64,000 nucleotides of DNA from JAIBJN01 sp963699495 (GCA_963699495.1 CAVOUB010000002.1:62001-126000); one strand, 5' to 3'; shown: positions 32,921-42,438, numbered from the stretch's first letter. Notes: generated by a model from the sequence alone, not told the origin. A program made the numbers and translations.

Positions 32921-33377
32921 ATGCGGGTCTCCGCGAAGGTCGACTACGCCCTGCGGGCCGCCCTCGAGCTGGCGGCCGCCGGCGACGGGCCGACCAAGGG
33001 CGAGCGGATCTCGCAGGCGCAGGACATCCCGCTCAAGTTCCTCGAGAACATCCTGCTCGAGCTGCGCCACGGCGGGCTCGTCCAGAGCCAGCGCGGTGCG
33101 GAGGGCGGCTACTGGCTTGCGCGCCCGCCCGAGGAGATCAAGCTCGCGGACGTGATCCGCGCCGTGGAGGGCCCGCTCGCCAACGTGCGCGGCTCACGGC
33201 CCGAGACCGTCGAGTACGCGGGCCCGGCCGCCACGGCTTCAGGACGTCTGGATCGCGATGCGCGCGAACCTGCGCGCCGTGCTCGAGGAGCTGACGCTGG
33301 CCGACGTCGCCTCGGGGAACCTTCCCCCTGAGATCGCCGCGATCACCTCAGACCCTGAGGCGTGGGAGTCCCACTAG
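32921..33377 (+). pseudogene. Rrf2-family regulator with a +1 frameshift
   Basis: The N-terminal 105 residues are a normal Rrf2 winged helix: MRVSAKVDYALRAALELAA, then FLENILLELRHGGLVQSQRG and EGGYWLARPPEEI. After AGPAA the frame is lost, and the usual C-terminus continues one base later (LQDVWIAMRANLRAVLEELT and on to TAG 33377). Removing the A near 33233 restores AARLQDVW. Read in the unshifted frame the gene ends at 33331 with an Arg-rich tail. No cysteine is present, so it is not an Fe-S sensor; together with the convergent sulfate importer this suggests a CymR-like sulfur regulator. Assembly error is possible. Confidence 0.75.
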
Positions 33378-33387
33378 AGAACGCGTT

Positions 33388-34344
33388 TCAGCTAAAGACC
33401 GTCGTCCGGCTCGGCCGCACGTAGATGATCTGACCCTCGAGGAGCTCGAGCTCCTCGACCTCGCTGCGCGTCACCTGCGCGGAGACGTGGCGGCCGTCGT
33501 CGAGGACGAGCTCGACCCGGACCTCGAAGCCGAGGTGGACGATCCGCTGCACCATCGCCTCGCTGGTCGTCCCGTTCGGCTCGAGCCGGAGCTCGAGGTC
33601 GTGCGGGCGGATCCACTCCTCGCCGAGGCGGTTCACCGGCCCGACGAAGCTCATCACGAACTCGTTGGCCGGGTGCTCGTAGAGGTCGCGCGGCTTGCCG
33701 CTCTGCTCGATCCTGCCCTCGTTCATGACCGTGACGCGGTCGGCGACGTCCATCGCCTCCTCCTGGTCGTGCGTGACGAGCACGGTCGTGACGTGCACCT
33801 CGTCGTGGAGGCGGCGGAGCCAGGCGCGCAGCTCCTTGCGGACGCGCGCGTCGAGGGCGCCGAACGGCTCGTCCAGGAGCAGGACCTTCGGCTCGACGGC
33901 GAGCGCCCGGGCGAGGGCCATGCGCTGGCGCTGGCCCCCGGAGAGCTGGCCCGGGTAGCGTTCGGCGAGCCCGTCGAGCTGGACGAGGCCCAGCAACTCG
34001 TCGACGCGGCTCTTGATCTCCGACTTCGGCCGCTTGCGGATCCTGAGCCCGAAGCCGACGTTGTCCCGCACGGTCATGTGCTTGAAGGCTGCGTAGTGCT
34101 GGAAGACGAAGCCGACCTCCCGCTTCTGGGGCGGGACGCCCGTCACGTCCTCGCCGAGGATCGAGACGTCGCCCTCGTCTGGCTGCTCGAGCCCGGCGAT
34201 GATCCGCAGCAGCGTCGACTTGCCGCTGCCGCTCGGCCCGAGCAGCGCTGTCAGCGAGCCGCTCGCGATCGCGAGCGAGACGTTGTCGACGGCGACGAAG
34301 CCGTTGTCAAATCGCTTCGTAACCTGGCGGACGGCGATCGACAT
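33388..34344 (-). CDS. cysA: Sulfate/thiosulfate ABC transporter ATP-binding protein
   Basis: This 318-residue ATPase has Walker A GPSGSGKST near residue 37, the signature LSGGQRQRMALARALA, Walker B VLLLDEPFGALD and the H-loop in VLVTHDQEEAMDVAD. A C-terminal TOBE-like domain follows (IRPHDLELRLEPNGT). VFQHYAAFKHMTVRDN is typical of CysA. ATG 34344 is chosen because AAGGAGG lies six bases upstream; it overlaps cysW by 38 bases. It energises the import of sulfate or thiosulfate. Confidence 0.88.
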   Translation of the reverse strand: MSIAVRQVTKRFDNGFVAVDNVSLAIASGSLTALLGPSGSGKSTLLRIIAGLEQPDEGDVSILGEDVTGVPPQKREVGFVFQHYAAFKHMTVRDNVGFGLRIRKRPKSEIKSRVDELLGLVQLDGLAERYPGQLSGGQRQRMALARALAVEPKVLLLDEPFGALDARVRKELRAWLRRLHDEVHVTTVLVTHDQEEAMDVADRVTVMNEGRIEQSGKPRDLYEHPANEFVMSFVGPVNRLGEEWIRPHDLELRLEPNGTTSEAMVQRIVHLGFEVRVELVLDDGRHVSAQVTRSEVEELELLEGQIIYVRPSRTTVFS

Positions 34345-35158
34345 CCGCAACCTCCTTCTGCTCTTTTGGCTTGAAAGCGTTCATGGCGACGAGCGTGAGC
34401 ACCGCCAGTAGCGCGAGCACGAGTGAGGTCGTGTACGCCGCCACGTAGTTGAAGCGCAGGTACTCCTCGTCGACGTGGAGAGTCAGGGTCTCGGTCTTGC
34501 CGGCGAGGCGGCCCGAGACGACCGCGACCGCCCCGTACTCGCCGAGCGCGCGGGCCGTGGTGAGCACGACGCCGTAGGCGACGCCCCAGCGGATGGCGGG
34601 AAGCGTGACGCGCCGGAACGTCTGGAAACGGGACGCGCCGAGCGTCCACGCCGCCTCGTCCTGGTCCGTGCCGACCTCGCGCAGGACCGGGATCACCTCG
34701 CGAACGACGAACGGAAGGGTCACGAAGATCGTGGCCAGGACGATCCCGGGCGTGGAGAAGATGATCTGGATCCCGTGCTCGGTCAGCCAGCCGCCGAACC
34801 AGCCGTTCTGCCCGTAGACGAGGATCAGCGCGAGGCCGACGACGACCGGGGAGAGCGCGAGCGGCAGGCCGATCATCGAGTTGATCAGCCACGTGCCGTG
34901 CTTGGGCGGGCGGCGGACGAGGGCCATGGCGCACATGACGCCGAAGATCGTGTTCGCGGGAACTGCGATTCCGACCGCGATCAGGGTCAGCTTGAGAGCG
35001 GAGACGAACGACGGGTCGGTCAGCGCCTCCCAGACCGGCGTGAGGCCGTCCTTGAACGTGTAGTAGACGATCGCCGAGCACGGGACCACGAGGATCAGGG
35101 CGAGGTAGCCGAGCGCCAGGGCCCTCAGCGTGTAGCGAGCTCCTGCAGCGCTACGCAT
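34307..35158 (-). CDS. cysW: Sulfate ABC transporter permease CysW
   Basis: This 283-residue inner-membrane permease has six or so hydrophobic helices. The EAA loop near the end of the second third reads EAAWTLGASRFQTFRRVTLP, and ALGEYGAVAVVSGRLAGKTETL is a hallmark of CysW/CysT proteins. It opens with ALALGYLALILVVPCSAIVY. The ATG overlaps the cysT stop by eight bases, and the 3' end overlaps cysA. Confidence 0.87.
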   Translation of the reverse strand: MRSAAGARYTLRALALGYLALILVVPCSAIVYYTFKDGLTPVWEALTDPSFVSALKLTLIAVGIAVPANTIFGVMCAMALVRRPPKHGTWLINSMIGLPLALSPVVVGLALILVYGQNGWFGGWLTEHGIQIIFSTPGIVLATIFVTLPFVVREVIPVLREVGTDQDEAAWTLGASRFQTFRRVTLPAIRWGVAYGVVLTTARALGEYGAVAVVSGRLAGKTETLTLHVDEEYLRFNYVAAYTTSLVLALLAVLTLVAMNAFKPKEQKEVADVDRRPPGYEAI

Positions 35159-35982
35159 CGTGCCTCCGGCTGCGTCGCTCGAGGACGTCGGCGACGGCCA
35201 GGACCACGAACGAGAGGACGAGGAGCACGACCGAGATCGCAGCGGCCGAGGCGCGGTCGTCGCCCTCGATCCCCTTGAAGATGTACACCGACGCCACCTC
35301 GGTGTGGAAGGGGATGTTCCCCGAGATCAGGACGATCGAGCCGAACTCGCCCACGGCCTTGCCGAACGAGAGCGCGGCGCCCGAGAGGACCGCGGGCATC
35401 AGGTTGGGGAGGATGATGCGCCGGAACGTCGTCAACGGCCGCGATCCGAGCGATGCAGCGGCTTCCTCCATCTCGCGATCGAGCTCGAGGAGGACCGGCT
35501 GCACCGCTCGGACGACGAAGGGGAGCGTGACGAAGAGCAGCGCGACGACGATCGCAACGCGCGTGTAGGCGATGTTGACGCTCGAGCGGGCTCTGGGGGC
35601 CGTAGACGGCGAGGAGCGTCAGCCCGGCGACGATCGTCGGCAGAGCGAAGGGCAGGTCGATGATCGCGTTGACGACGCTCTTCCCGCGGAACTCGTCCCG
35701 GACGAGCACCCAGGCGATGAGGGTTCCCGTGACCGCGTTCACGAGCACGACCAGCAGCGAGGCGACGAACGTGAGCTTGAGCGCCGCGACTGCGGCGGGG
35801 GCGGTCACCTCGTCCCAGAAGGCCGAGAGCCCGCCCTCGAACGACGCGGCGACGACCGCCGCGATCGGGATGAGGACGATGAGGGTGAGGTATGCGGTCG
35901 AGAGCCCCAGAACGAGGCCGCCGGCGCGCCTGGATCGTCCAGTGCGCGCCGGCAGCTTGACCGCTTCGGAGCTAGTCGTCAG
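35151..35982 (-). pseudogene. cysT: Sulfate ABC transporter permease CysT, broken by a +1 frameshift
   Basis: The N-terminal half (GLVLGLSTAYLTLIVLIPIA to LAVYGPQSPL) and the C-terminal half (VNIAYTRVAIVVALLFVTLP to RRSRRHDA) are both normal CysT sequence but lie in different frames. The shift is at about 35585, where CTCGAGCGTC replaces an expected CTCGGCGTC-like reading, one base too many. The downstream part has EEAAASLGSRPLTTFRRIIL and GKAVGEFGSIVLISGNIPFH. No ATG, GTG or TTG fits the start; CTG 35982 with GGAG six bases upstream is my choice. Without a functional CysT the importer would fail, so a sequence error is plausible. Confidence 0.75.
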
Positions 35983-37024
35983 TGGGCACTCCGAGCTCGT
36001 TCTCGATGTCGAGGAAGATGCTCTCCTCGCGGTCGAAGAAGCGCTTGCGGACGTCGGGCCACCCGCCGAGGTCGGCGATCGTGAACAGGCCGGGCGGGTC
36101 GGGGAAGTCGAACTCGGAGTCGACGCCGTCGACCACCGGGCGGTAGCCCTTGGAGGCGAACACCGCCTGCGCCTCGGGCGTGTACAGGTAGTCGACGAAC
36201 GCCTGGGCCGCCTCGGGATGCTCGCTCGTCGAGACGACGGCGACCGGGTTCTCGATGAGGATCGTCTGTTCGGGCACGACGTACTCGAGTGGCTGCCCCG
36301 CCTGCTGGGCGAAGATGGCCTCGTTCTCGTAGGCGAGCATGACGTCGCCCTTGCCGCCCGCGAACGTCTGCAGCGCCTCGCGCGCGCTCTTGTCCTGGAC
36401 GGGGACGTGGTTGATGAAGAGGTCGCGCAGGTAGTCGATCGCCTCTTCGTCCGACTTGCCCTGCTCGATCTGGGCACCGTAGGCGGCCATGATGTTCCAC
36501 TGGGCACCGCCGGACGTGAACGGGTTCGGGGTGATCACCTCGACGCCCTCCTGGAGGAGGTCGTCCCACGTCTGGATGTTCTTCGGGTTGCCCTCGCGCA
36601 CTGCGAAGACGACGACGGAGTCCGTGACCATGCCGTTGTACTCGTTCTGGTTCCAGTCCGCGTCGACGAGGCCGGCGTCGAGCAGGCGGGTGATGTCGGG
36701 CTCGAGCGAGAAGGCGACGACGTCGGCCGCCAGGCCGGCCTCGACCGCCCGGCTCTGCTCGCCGGAGGAGGCGTACGACTGGTCGAAGTCGTAGCCCTGG
36801 CCGGCGTCAGTGTCCTGGAAGGCCGGGATGATCTCTTCGTAGGCCTCGCGCGGCGTCGAGTAGGCGACGAGCGCGAGGGTGCCGCCCTCGTTGTCGGTGT
36901 CGGCGCCGTTGGCGGAGGCGCCGGCGTCGTCCCCGCCGCCGCAGCCGGCGGCCACGAGGACGAGCAAGGAGATGAGCGCCGCGAGGGCGCCGAGGCAGGC
37001 GATGCGAGTGCGCTGGTGTGTCAC
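35972..37024 (-). CDS. Sulfate ABC transporter substrate-binding lipoprotein
   Basis: This 350-residue binding protein has a lipoprotein signal (LAALISLLVLVAAGC followed by GGGDDAG). The mature part matches the sulfate/thiosulfate-binding family: LALVAYSTPREAYEEIIPAF, YASSGEQSRAVEAGLAADVV, then ITPNPFTSGGAQWNIMAAYG. It probably delivers sulfate to CysT/CysW. The gene leads a minus-strand operon binding protein-cysT-cysW-cysA. The GTG start at 37024 lies about 40 bases downstream of a promoter with an embedded palindrome. Confidence 0.87.
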   Translation of the reverse strand: MTHQRTRIACLGALAALISLLVLVAAGCGGGDDAGASANGADTDNEGGTLALVAYSTPREAYEEIIPAFQDTDAGQGYDFDQSYASSGEQSRAVEAGLAADVVAFSLEPDITRLLDAGLVDADWNQNEYNGMVTDSVVVFAVREGNPKNIQTWDDLLQEGVEVITPNPFTSGGAQWNIMAAYGAQIEQGKSDEEAIDYLRDLFINHVPVQDKSAREALQTFAGGKGDVMLAYENEAIFAQQAGQPLEYVVPEQTILIENPVAVVSTSEHPEAAQAFVDYLYTPEAQAVFASKGYRPVVDGVDSEFDFPDPPGLFTIADLGGWPDVRKRFFDREESIFLDIENELGVPTDD

Positions 37025-37064
37025 GAGTTCAGATCCCCACTTTCTCTACTATTTGAGTGGGAGT

Positions 37065-37091
37065 GATATAGCACTCTTATAAGAGTGTCAA
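37065..37091 (-). promoter_or_regulatory. Sulfate operon promoter with a 16-base palindromic operator
   Basis: On the minus strand TTGACA (37091-37086) is a consensus -35, and TATATC (37070-37065) or the overlapping TATCAC is the -10. Filling the spacer is CACTCTTATAAGAGTG (37072-37087), a perfect 16-base palindrome. A dimeric repressor bound here would block RNA polymerase. The Rrf2-type regulator at 32921 is the natural candidate. Confidence 0.65.
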
Positions 37092-37113
37092 GTCGAACCC
37101 GCGGTCTGTCAAA

Positions 37114-37389
37114 TCAGAGTGGTCGGACGGCTGCTTCGAGGCGCCGGTCGATCTCCGCGGCGTCCAGGCCGTCGATCTCGACGAGCTTGCGGCGCGAGGC
37201 CTGCCCGGCGACGACGGCAACCCGGTCGTGCCCAATGTCCAGTGCGCCGGCCAGCAGCTCGACCAGCGCGCGGTTCGCGCGCCCGCGCTCGGGCGGGGCG
37301 GCGACCCGCGCGCGCCAGCCCGTTCCGTGACGCCCGACGAGCTCGGTCCGGCTCGCGCCCGGGGAGACGGTGATCTCGAGCCGGCTCAG
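37114..37389 (-). CDS. DUF167 (YggU-like) family protein
   Basis: The product of about 91 residues is a small alpha/beta protein of the DUF167 family. LEITVSPGASRTELVG and ARVAAPPERGRANRALVELL are the conserved blocks, followed by VAVVAGQASRRKLVEI. The function of the family is unknown. No ATG, GTG or TTG begins the conserved region. CTG 37389 is placed seven bases behind GGGAGG, and this Shine-Dalgarno overlaps the stop of the upstream glycosyltransferase gene, so coupling to it is likely. Confidence 0.75.
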   Translation of the reverse strand: MSRLEITVSPGASRTELVGRHGTGWRARVAAPPERGRANRALVELLAGALDIGHDRVAVVAGQASRRKLVEIDGLDAAEIDRRLEAAVRPL

Positions 37390-37393
37390 CCGG

Positions 37394-39061
37394 CTACCTC
37401 CCGACTGCAGGCGCGGCGCACTCGGCGGGCTCCTGACCCTCGAGGGCGAGCGCGCGGCAGACCGCCTTGAAGGGCGTCTGCAGGTGCGTCTTGACCCTGG
37501 CGGGAGGGTGCTGGACGGAATCGGCGGCGGCGCCGATCGTCGCGAGGATCGCAAGCAGGAGCTCCTCGTCGTTCTCGAACGGCCCCGCCCGGCGCACGAG
37601 CAGCCACTCCGGCGTGAGGCTGATCTCCGCCTGGTCGCCGAGCCGCTCCCGCAGGCCCTCGAGGTCCACGTCGGCACCGGCCACGGGTATCGGGACGACA
37701 ACCGCCGAGACCGGGTAGTCGACGCGCTCGAGCCCGTGTGGAAGCAGCCGGCCGGGACCGGGCGCGATCGTCACCGAGTGGCGTGACGTCTCGATCGCCG
37801 AGAGGAACGGCGTTGCGTAGTCGAAGAGGACGTCGGTCGGCTCGACGTGGTCGTGAAGCCAGGCGGAGGGCGCCACGAGTGCCTGGTGGTCGCCGATCTC
37901 GGCGCCGAACGGGCTGGCTCCTCGCGGGTCGCCGAGCCCGGTCGCCTGGAACTGCGTCCCCACCAGAGCGATCCCCGCGAGGAGAAGAGCCTGCACCGCG
38001 AGTGGAAGCCGCGCCGTCAGCTGCACGAAACCCGCCCCGACGGTCGCGGCCCACAGCGGCAGGACGTAGATGAAATGCCGGGCCGACAGCTCGACGGAGC
38101 CCGCGCCGCGGAGGACGAGGTACAGCACGAGCGGCGCGGCCACCGCCGCCCAGAGCGCGAGGAAGGCCGGCTGCCTTCGCGCGATGAGGACGACCCCGAA
38201 GGCCGCGACGACCGCGAAGAGCACGACGAGCTGGCGCCCGCCCGAGACGCCCGCCAGTGCGACGTGCAGCTCGCGAAGCGTCGCGCGCGGAGACCTCAAC
38301 GACGACTCTTCGGCCACGCCGACGGAGAAGCGCTCGGACAGGCGCAGGTAGGCGACGACGAGCGGAACCGTCAGGAGCCCGACAAGGACGAAGGGAAGCG
38401 CGGCCCGCAGGGGCCGGCCGCGCCAGAGCACGAGCGCGACCGCCCCCTCGGCGAGGAGGAGGAAGACGCCGTACGTGTGCGTGGCCGCCGCCAGCACCGC
38501 GGCCACGGCCGCAACGAACGCGGCGCGCGTGGTCCGCTGCTCCAGCGCGCGGCAGAAGAGATCCATGGCCAGCGCGGCGGTGAAGGCGAAGGCCGCGTAC
38601 ATCCGCCCGAAGGTCCCGAACTGCCCGAGCATGGTCGAGGTGGCTGCGACGATCGCCGCGGTCGCACCGGCGAGGTGCCCGGCGAGGCGGCGCCCGAGGT
38701 CGTAGCAGGCCACCACGGTGCCCAGTGCGAAGGCGACGGAGGTCCAGCGGAGCGCGTCCGGGCTCGGGTCGAGCAGCAGCGCCAGGTGAGCCGCGAGGAA
38801 GTGGAACGGCGGCCCACCGCGCTCGAAGAGGACGGTGCCGATCATCTCCGTGAGCGGGCGGGCCGCCACGATTCCCGTGACTGCCTCGTCGGCATGGAGC
38901 GGCTTCAGCCTGATGTCGGGCTCGAGGCGGACGAGGAGGTACGCGCAGGCGGCCACCAGGCCGGCAATCCCGACCAGAACCTGCGCTCGGCCCTCCGTCA
39001 GGGTCCCGACGCGAGCCCCCCAGCGAGGCGGCTGTCGACGGTTGCCGGTGCCCTGCTCCAA
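37394..39061 (-). CDS. Multi-spanning membrane glycosyltransferase, PMT/ArnT type (GT39-like)
   Basis: This 555-residue protein has about ten hydrophobic helices and a C-terminal soluble part of about 130 residues. After the first helix comes LKPLHADEAVTGIVAARPL, with the conserved Asp-Glu pair of the first extracytoplasmic loop in the PMT superfamily, followed by RGGPPFHFLAAHLAL. Such enzymes move a sugar from a polyprenyl-phosphate donor to a protein or glycan outside the membrane. Donor and acceptor are unknown. The start at TTG 39061 is uncertain; a GTG 17 codons later would also fit. Confidence 0.75.
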   Translation of the reverse strand: MEQGTGNRRQPPRWGARVGTLTEGRAQVLVGIAGLVAACAYLLVRLEPDIRLKPLHADEAVTGIVAARPLTEMIGTVLFERGGPPFHFLAAHLALLLDPSPDALRWTSVAFALGTVVACYDLGRRLAGHLAGATAAIVAATSTMLGQFGTFGRMYAAFAFTAALAMDLFCRALEQRTTRAAFVAAVAAVLAAATHTYGVFLLLAEGAVALVLWRGRPLRAALPFVLVGLLTVPLVVAYLRLSERFSVGVAEESSLRSPRATLRELHVALAGVSGGRQLVVLFAVVAAFGVVLIARRQPAFLALWAAVAAPLVLYLVLRGAGSVELSARHFIYVLPLWAATVGAGFVQLTARLPLAVQALLLAGIALVGTQFQATGLGDPRGASPFGAEIGDHQALVAPSAWLHDHVEPTDVLFDYATPFLSAIETSRHSVTIAPGPGRLLPHGLERVDYPVSAVVVPIPVAGADVDLEGLRERLGDQAEISLTPEWLLVRRAGPFENDEELLLAILATIGAAADSVQHPPARVKTHLQTPFKAVCRALALEGQEPAECAAPAVGR

Positions 39062-39147
39062 CCGGCGCGGATCATCTCACCTCGCCCGGAGCGTGCAAAG
39101 CCCAGGCCGGGACGGAGACCGAGACCCTTCTGACACAATGGCTCGCA

Positions 39148-40506
39148 GTGAGGACGAAGGTCGAAGAGCTGCCCGAAAGCCGTGTGCGCCTCGAGGTCGA
39201 GGTGCCCGAGGAGGACGTCCAGCACGCCATGGAGCACGCTGCGTCCGACCTCGCCGCGTCCCTGCGCATTCCCGGCTTCCGCAAGGGCAAGGCGCCCGTC
39301 CAGGTGGTCGCGGCGCGCGTCGGACGCGAGGCTCTCTGGGAGGAGGCCGTGCGGAGCCACCTCGACGGGTGGTTCTGGAATGCGGCCGCGACGTCGGGCG
39401 TCAGGCCCGTTGCCAGCCCCGAGGTCGACGTCGGCGACGGGCCGCCGGATGAGGGCGAGGGCTTCCGCTTCACCGCCACCGTCTCGGTCGTCCCCAAGCC
39501 CGAGCTCGCCGACTGGAAGGAGCTCGAGGTGGGCGTGCCCGAGGCCGAGGTGCCGGCGGAGCTGGTGGACGCGGAGCTCGAGCGCCTGCGCGAGACGGCC
39601 GCCGAGCTTTCGCCCGTCGACGACCGCCCGGCCCGGCCCGGCGACGTGGTCGTCGTGGACATGGAGGGCGAGGAGATCGGCGCGACGCAGCGCGACTACG
39701 TCGTCGAGCTCGGCAGCGGCCGGCTCGTGGACGAGATCGAGTCCGCGCTCGTCGGCATGGCGGCCGGAGACACCAAGGAGGTCGGCTTCGAGCTAGCCGA
39801 CGAGCAGAGTGCGACCGTGAAGCTCACCGTCAACGGGATCCAGGAGAAGGTCTTGCCGCCGCTCGACGACGACCTCGCGCAGGCGGCGAGCGAATTCGAG
39901 ACGCTCGCGGAGCTGCGATCCGACATCGAGGCGCGGCTGCGCGAGCAGCTCGAAGAAGAGCTGGAGCTCAAGCTTCGGCAGGACGCGGTCGACGCCCTCG
40001 TCGACGCGTCCACGTTCGACTCGCTCGAGCCGATGGTCGAGCGCCGGACGGCCGAGCTGGCCACCGGCTTCGTCCGCTCGCTCGAGCGACGGGGCCTGAG
40101 CCTCGAGGTCTACCTGGCCATGACCGGCCAGACCCAGGAGCAGATCGCCGGCCGCCTCCGCGCCGAGGCCGAGCAGGCGTTGAAGCGCGAGCTCGCCCTC
40201 GACGCCGTCGCCGACCAGCTCGGTCTCGACGTGTCCGACGAGGAGATCGAGGCGCTCGTCCGCCGGGAGGCGGAGGAGGCCGGGGAGGACCCGGATGCCC
40301 TCCTCCTCGCGACGCGCGAGGGCGCCGGCTTCGAGCAGCTGCGAGGCGACCTGCGGATGCGCAAGGCGCTCGACGCGGTGGTGGCCGGGATCAAGCGCAT
40401 CCCGGTCGAGCTCGCCCGCGCCCGCGAGAAGCTGTGGACGCCCGAGAAGGAGAAAGCACCTACCGAGATGAAGATATGGACGCCAGGAAGCGAGGGAGGC
40501 ACATGA
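39148..40506 (+). CDS. tig: Trigger factor (ribosome-associated chaperone)
   Basis: This 452-residue chaperone binds nascent chains at the ribosome exit and has peptidyl-prolyl isomerase activity. The ribosome-binding signature IPGFRKGKAP is at about residues 42-51. The FKBP-like domain follows (ARPGDVVVVDMEGEEIG to LVGMAAGDTKEV), then the helical C-terminal domain, rich in Glu. The GTG start lies eight bases behind a CACAAT -10-like sequence (39134-39139), so the mRNA may lack a leader. It leads the tig-clpP-clpX cluster, a common bacterial arrangement. Confidence 0.92.
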   Translation: MRTKVEELPESRVRLEVEVPEEDVQHAMEHAASDLAASLRIPGFRKGKAPVQVVAARVGREALWEEAVRSHLDGWFWNAAATSGVRPVASPEVDVGDGPPDEGEGFRFTATVSVVPKPELADWKELEVGVPEAEVPAELVDAELERLRETAAELSPVDDRPARPGDVVVVDMEGEEIGATQRDYVVELGSGRLVDEIESALVGMAAGDTKEVGFELADEQSATVKLTVNGIQEKVLPPLDDDLAQAASEFETLAELRSDIEARLREQLEEELELKLRQDAVDALVDASTFDSLEPMVERRTAELATGFVRSLERRGLSLEVYLAMTGQTQEQIAGRLRAEAEQALKRELALDAVADQLGLDVSDEEIEALVRREAEEAGEDPDALLLATREGAGFEQLRGDLRMRKALDAVVAGIKRIPVELARAREKLWTPEKEKAPTEMKIWTPGSEGGT

Positions 40507-41114
40507 GCCCGTTGATCCCAATGGTCGTCGAGCAGACGTCGAGAGGCGAACGCGCTTTCGACATCTATTCGCGGCTTCTGAACGAGAGAATCATCTTCCT
40601 CGGAACCCCGGTGGACGACCAGATCGCCAACCTGATCGTGGCGCAGCTGATCCACCTGGAGTCCGAGGATCCCGACAAGGACATCTCCATCTACATCAAC
40701 TCGCCGGGCGGCTCGGTCTATGCCGGCATGGCGATCTACGACACGATGCAGTACATCAAGCCCGACGTGCAGACGATCTGCGTCGGGATCGCCATGTCCA
40801 TGGGCGCACTCCTCCTAGCGGGCGGCACCCAGGGCAAGCGCATGGCGACGCCGCACTCCAAGATCCTCATCCACCAGGTCTCTGCAGGCTTCCAGGGGCA
40901 GGCGACGGACATCGAGATCCAGGCCCGCGAGACGCTCGCCATGAAGCGCCTCCTCGAGGAGATCATCGCCACGCACACGAAGCAGGACCTGGAGAAGGTT
41001 GCCAGGGACATGGAGCGGGACTACTTCATGACCGCGCAGGAAGCCCTGGATTACGGCATCATCGACACGGTGATCGCCCACCGGGGCACGGCCGCGATGG
41101 CGGCAGCGTCCTAG
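40503..41114 (+). CDS. clpP: ATP-dependent Clp protease proteolytic subunit
   Basis: This 203-residue serine protease has the catalytic Ser99 in GIAMSMGALLL, His124 in KILIHQVSAG, and the third residue Asp in MERDYFMTA. The ATG overlaps the tig stop (ATGA) and GGGAGG lies just upstream; the open frame before it is inside tig. Fourteen copies form the barrel into which ClpX feeds unfolded proteins. The short N-terminal propeptide (MSPLIPMVVE) is typical. Confidence 0.94.
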   Translation: MSPLIPMVVEQTSRGERAFDIYSRLLNERIIFLGTPVDDQIANLIVAQLIHLESEDPDKDISIYINSPGGSVYAGMAIYDTMQYIKPDVQTICVGIAMSMGALLLAGGTQGKRMATPHSKILIHQVSAGFQGQATDIEIQARETLAMKRLLEEIIATHTKQDLEKVARDMERDYFMTAQEALDYGIIDTVIAHRGTAAMAAAS

Positions 41115-41150
41115 TCAGCCGAGCGATTTCGAGGTACAAGGTAGAGAGAC

Positions 41151-42425
41151 ATGGCCCGAGCGACCGACGGTAACGAGCAGCTTCTCTGCAGCTTCTGCGG
41201 CAAGAGCCAGCGGCAGGTCAAGAAGCTGATCGCCGGGCCCGGCGTCTACATCTGCGACGAGTGCATCGATCTCTGCAACGAGATCATCGACGAGGAGCTC
41301 ACCTCCCCGGCGCAGCTCGACCTCGACAACCTCCCGCGGCCGAAGGAGATCTACTCGATCCTGAACGACTACGTCGTCGGCCAGGAGGAGGCCAAGCGGA
41401 CGCTCGCAGTCGCCGTCTACAACCACTACAAGCGGGTGCAGATGGCGGCCGACGACGACGACGTCGAGCTGCAGAAGTCGAACATCCTCCTGCTCGGCCC
41501 GACGGGCTGTGGGAAGACGCTGCTCGCGCAGACGCTCGCGCGGATCCTCAACGTCCCGTTCGCGATCGCGGACGCGACGGCGCTCACCGAGGCCGGCTAC
41601 GTCGGGGAGGACGTCGAGAACATCCTCCTGAAGCTGATCCAGGCCGCCGACTTCGACGTGAAGAAGGCCGAGACCGGGATCATCTACATCGACGAGGTGG
41701 ACAAGATCGCGCGCAAGGCGGACAACCCGTCCATCACGCGCGACGTCTCGGGCGAGGGCGTGCAGCAGGCGCTCCTCAAGATCCTCGAGGGCACGGTGGC
41801 GAGCGTCCCGCCGCAGGGCGGCCGCAAGCACCCGCACCAGGAGTTCCTCTCGATCGACACGACGAACATCCTCTTCATCTGCGGCGGCGCCTTCGCCGGG
41901 CTGGAGAAGATCATCTCCAAGCGCATCGGCAAGAACCAGGTCGGCTTCGGCGCCGACGTCAAGTCGCGCAAGTCGATCGAGTCGAGCGAGCTCCTCTCGT
42001 CGGTGATGCCGGAAGACCTGCTCTCCTACGGCCTCATCCCCGAGTTCATCGGCCGGCTTCCGGTCATCTCCGCGGTGCACCAGCTCACCCGCGAGGATCT
42101 CGTCCAGATCCTGCTCGAGCCGAAGAACGCGCTCGTCAAGCAGTACCAGCGCTTCTTCTCCTACGACAACGTCGAGCTTGTCTTCACCGAGGACGCGCTC
42201 TGGCAGATCTCGGACAAGGCGCTGGAGCGCGAGACGGGCGCCCGCGGGCTCCGCTCGATCATCGAGCTGGCGCTCCTGGACGTCATGTTCGAGCTCCCGT
42301 CCCGCAAGGACGTCTCCAAGTGCGTGATCACGAAGGAGACGATCGAGCGCAACCTCCGGCCGACGCTGGTCACCAGCGGCGGCGCCGCGCTCGCGCTGGA
42401 CGAGCTCGAAGAAGAGTCCGCCTAG
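41151..42425 (+). CDS. clpX: ATP-dependent Clp protease ATP-binding subunit ClpX
   Basis: This 424-residue AAA+ unfoldase starts with a four-cysteine zinc-binding domain (LCSFCGKSQ ... CDECIDLC) that binds adaptors. Walker A is GPTGCGKT at residues 116-123, Walker B is IIYIDEVDKI, and the pore and ClpP-contact region follow, with LIPEFIGRLPV and a sensor-2 Arg in ETGARGLRSIIE. It unfolds tagged proteins and passes them to ClpP, encoded 36 bases upstream. Confidence 0.95.
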   Translation: MARATDGNEQLLCSFCGKSQRQVKKLIAGPGVYICDECIDLCNEIIDEELTSPAQLDLDNLPRPKEIYSILNDYVVGQEEAKRTLAVAVYNHYKRVQMAADDDDVELQKSNILLLGPTGCGKTLLAQTLARILNVPFAIADATALTEAGYVGEDVENILLKLIQAADFDVKKAETGIIYIDEVDKIARKADNPSITRDVSGEGVQQALLKILEGTVASVPPQGGRKHPHQEFLSIDTTNILFICGGAFAGLEKIISKRIGKNQVGFGADVKSRKSIESSELLSSVMPEDLLSYGLIPEFIGRLPVISAVHQLTREDLVQILLEPKNALVKQYQRFFSYDNVELVFTEDALWQISDKALERETGARGLRSIIELALLDVMFELPSRKDVSKCVITKETIERNLRPTLVTSGGAALALDELEEESA

Positions 42426-42438
42426 CCTCCGCGGTCGG

